Source of the DNA: JBJXGC01 sp046154545
Lineage (GTDB): Bacteria > Chloroflexota > Dehalococcoidia > Tepidiformales > Tepidiformaceae
Assembly (NCBI GenBank): GCA_046154545.1
Contig: JBJXGC010000102.1
Coordinates: 1-22,065 of the forward strand
Length of the DNA: 22,065 bases
Direction: 5' to 3'
In this document: in pieces, positions 20,624 to 22,065 of the stretch
Numbering within the stretch: position 1 is the stretch's first letter
Layout of the letters: each line of letters opens with the position of its first letter
The notes under the pieces: generated by a model
Database searches by the model: none
What the model saw: only the letters and a program-made list of their open reading frames with translations
Told to the model about the DNA's origin: nothing
Made by a program: the position numbers and the translations under genes

Positions 20624-22065
20624 ATGGTCGTGCGTTTCCGGTATTCGATGTGGGACGGCACCCAGGATGTCCCCGCCCTTGAGGCGGACTCGATCCTCGA
20701 TAACCTTACCGACGACCTGATGAACTTCGGCGACCTCCAGCACGCCCTCCGCAACCTGATGCAGCGGGGCATGCGGAACCCGGCTGGAGACCGCATGAAC
20801 GGGCTCCGCGACCTGCTCCAACAGCTCCGGCAGCAGCGGCGCCAGCAGCTCGACAAGTTCGACCTGAACTCCATCTTCGATGACATCAAGCGCCAGCTCG
20901 AGGAGATCGTCGATATGGAGCGCGGCACCCTGGACCGCCGCCTGGACGAGGCGAACGGCCAACCTCAGGGTGACCAGGGCCAGGATCAGGGCGACGGCGG
21001 CCAGCCCCAGGCGGGCGACCAGCAGCAGTCCGGCCAACAGCCGCAGGGGCAGCAAGGCGGGCAGCAGCCCCAGGGCCAGCAACGCGGCCAACAGGGCCCG
21101 CCCCAGGCGGGACAGCAGCAGCCCGGCCAGCAAGGGCAACAGGGACAGCAGGGTGGCCAGCAGCAGCCGGGCGAGTTCGCCGACATGCTCCGGAACATCG
21201 CCAACAAGAAGAAGGACTACCTCGAACAGCTCCCGGAAGACGTCGCCGGGCAGATGAAGCAGCTCCAGAACTACGAGTTCATGGACGCCGAGGCCCAGGA
21301 GAAGTTCAACGAGCTTCTCGAATCGCTGAAGAAGGCGATGATGGACACCTTCTTCAAGGACATGTACGACCAGATCGCGAACATGTCGCCCGAAGACCTC
21401 GCGCGCATGAAGAACATGGTCAACGACCTGAACCAGATGCTGCAGGACAAGATGGCCGGCAAGGAGCCGGACTTCAACAAGTTCATGGAGCAGTATGGCG
21501 ACCTGTTCGGCGAGAACCCGCCGCAGTCCCTGGAAGAGCTGATCGCCCAGATGCAGCACCAGATGGGCCAGATGCAGAGCCTCATGGACAGCCTCCCCGG
21601 CGAGATGCGCCAGCAGCTCCAGGATCTGCTCTCCGACAAGGTCGGCGACCCGGGCCTCCAGCAGTCATTGAACGAACTCGCGCAGAGCCTCGAATACCTC
21701 TACCCCATGCGAGAGTTGCGAAACCAGTACCCCTTCCGGGGCGACGAGGAGATCGACCTCCAGAGCGCAATGCAGCTCATGAACCAGATGCAGTCGATCG
21801 ACGAGCTCGAGCGCCAGTTGGAGCGGACGCAGTACGGCGGCGACATCGAGGACATCGACGGTGACAAGCTCGAAGAGCTCCTCGGTCCGGAAGCCCGGGA
21901 CACGCTTGACCAGCTCAAGCAGTTCCTCGAGATCCTCGAAGACGCGGGCTATATCCGAAAGAAGGGCAACGGCTACGAGCTCACGCCCCGCGGCACTCGC
22001 AAAATCGGCCAGCGCGCCCTCGGCGAGATCTACGCTTCGCTGAAGAAGGACAGCTTCGGGAAACA
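20624..22065 (+). CDS. N-terminal part of a VWA-domain protein (3' partial)
   Basis: The frame stays open for 480 codons to the window edge. The product starts MVVRFRYSMWDGTQDVPAL and continues with LDNLTDDLMNFGDLQHALRN and LMQRGMRNPAGDRMNGLRDL, then LNSIFDDIKRQLEEIVDMER. After a Gln/Gly-rich linker (residues 112-183) come LEQLPEDVAGQMKQLQNYEF, MDTFFKDMYDQIANMSPEDL, FMEQYGDLFGENPPQSLEEL and GDKLEELLGPEARDTLDQLK, then a winged-helix-like YELTPRGTRKIGQRALGEIY. This pattern matches the N-terminal half of bacterial VWA proteins (like mycobacterial Rv0959) that usually pair with a MoxR/chelatase-type ATPase. The VWA domain itself would lie beyond the edge. GGAGG seven bases before the ATG at 20624 fixes the start. 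The long Leu-rich minus-strand frame over it is a shadow. Confidence 0.83.
   Translation, partial: MVVRFRYSMWDGTQDVPALEADSILDNLTDDLMNFGDLQHALRNLMQRGMRNPAGDRMNGLRDLLQQLRQQRRQQLDKFDLNSIFDDIKRQLEEIVDMERGTLDRRLDEANGQPQGDQGQDQGDGGQPQAGDQQQSGQQPQGQQGGQQPQGQQRGQQGPPQAGQQQPGQQGQQGQQGGQQQPGEFADMLRNIANKKKDYLEQLPEDVAGQMKQLQNYEFMDAEAQEKFNELLESLKKAMMDTFFKDMYDQIANMSPEDLARMKNMVNDLNQMLQDKMAGKEPDFNKFMEQYGDLFGENPPQSLEELIAQMQHQMGQMQSLMDSLPGEMRQQLQDLLSDKVGDPGLQQSLNELAQSLEYLYPMRELRNQYPFRGDEEIDLQSAMQLMNQMQSIDELERQLERTQYGGDIEDIDGDKLEELLGPEARDTLDQLKQFLEILEDAGYIRKKGNGYELTPRGTRKIGQRALGEIYASLKKDSFGK
20957..21173 (+). repeat. Low-complexity Gln/Gly-coding tract (CAG/GGC-rich)
   Basis: About 72 codons inside the VWA-type gene are mostly CAG, CAA, GGC, CCG and CCC, giving a Gln/Gly/Pro-rich linker. 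It has repeated short units such as QQPQGQQ and QQGQQGQQG but no fixed period. It probably is a flexible linker whose length varies between strains by slippage. Confidence 0.75.

Noticed and set aside
20579..21559. Leu-rich minus-strand frame of 326 codons that looks like a membrane protein
   Set aside because: Its hydrophobic run is simply the complement of the CAG/GGC tract of the VWA-type gene, which has a ribosome-binding site and family motifs.

Overview
This is a high-GC chromosomal segment with short intergenic gaps, no rRNA, tRNA or CRISPR, and no insertion-sequence transposase. The gene style fits a free-living, GC-rich bacterium: phenylalanyl-tRNA synthetase subunits with a GC-rich coding bias, a CapA-family protein, a lipoprotein joining thioredoxin and NHL repeats, and -10 boxes that sit right next to start codons. 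A member of the Chloroflexota (Dehalococcoidia or Thermomicrobia-like) is my best guess, but this is an inference from gene style only.

The left edge holds the most striking item. It is the 3' part of a rhodanese-family sulfurtransferase whose catalytic cysteine codon is replaced by an in-frame TGA (187-189). The frame then continues for 41 intact sense codons to a normal stop at 313-315. Immediately downstream of the TGA the RNA can fold into a two-stem hairpin with a GG-starting apical loop, as expected of a bacterial SECIS element. The gene is therefore best read as a selenoprotein and not as a pseudogene. It faces a DUF6081-like gene (343-1104, minus), followed by a ParE-type toxin and antitoxin pair (1150-1687).

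From 1706 to 5651 on the minus strand lies pheS - four-helix-bundle gene - pheT. The middle gene is flanked by heptamer repeats in inverted orientation, which suggests a small inserted cassette. Divergently from pheS runs a thioredoxin/NHL-repeat lipoprotein (5783-7825). It is followed by a one-domain Lrp/AsnC ligand-binding protein, moeA (molybdenum cofactor) and a dual-specificity-type phosphatase. Further right come a minus-strand methyltransferase, a NifU/IscU-like Fe-S scaffold, a two-helix membrane peptide, an excisionase-like HTH protein, a THUMP-like methyltransferase, and a divergent HAD phosphatase. After these are a secreted DUF1906/GH25-like protein and a flavodoxin.

The right third is mostly minus strand: a 55-residue cysteine-rich protein, a D-amino-acid-oxidase-like flavoenzyme, an unrecognised 270-residue protein, a membrane-anchored CapA-family protein and an HDOD protein. 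The window ends inside a plus-strand gene (20624 onward) matching the N-terminal part of VWA-domain proteins. It has a long Gln/Gly-rich linker and is cut by the window edge.

Several genes (starts at 1104, 1687, 5783, 13328, 13369 and 17603) have a TANNNT-like hexamer ending six or seven bases before the start codon and no ribosome-binding site. This points to leaderless transcription as a common mode in this organism. No stretch above 300 bases lacks a gene; the longest gap, 10819-11054, shows nothing I can name.
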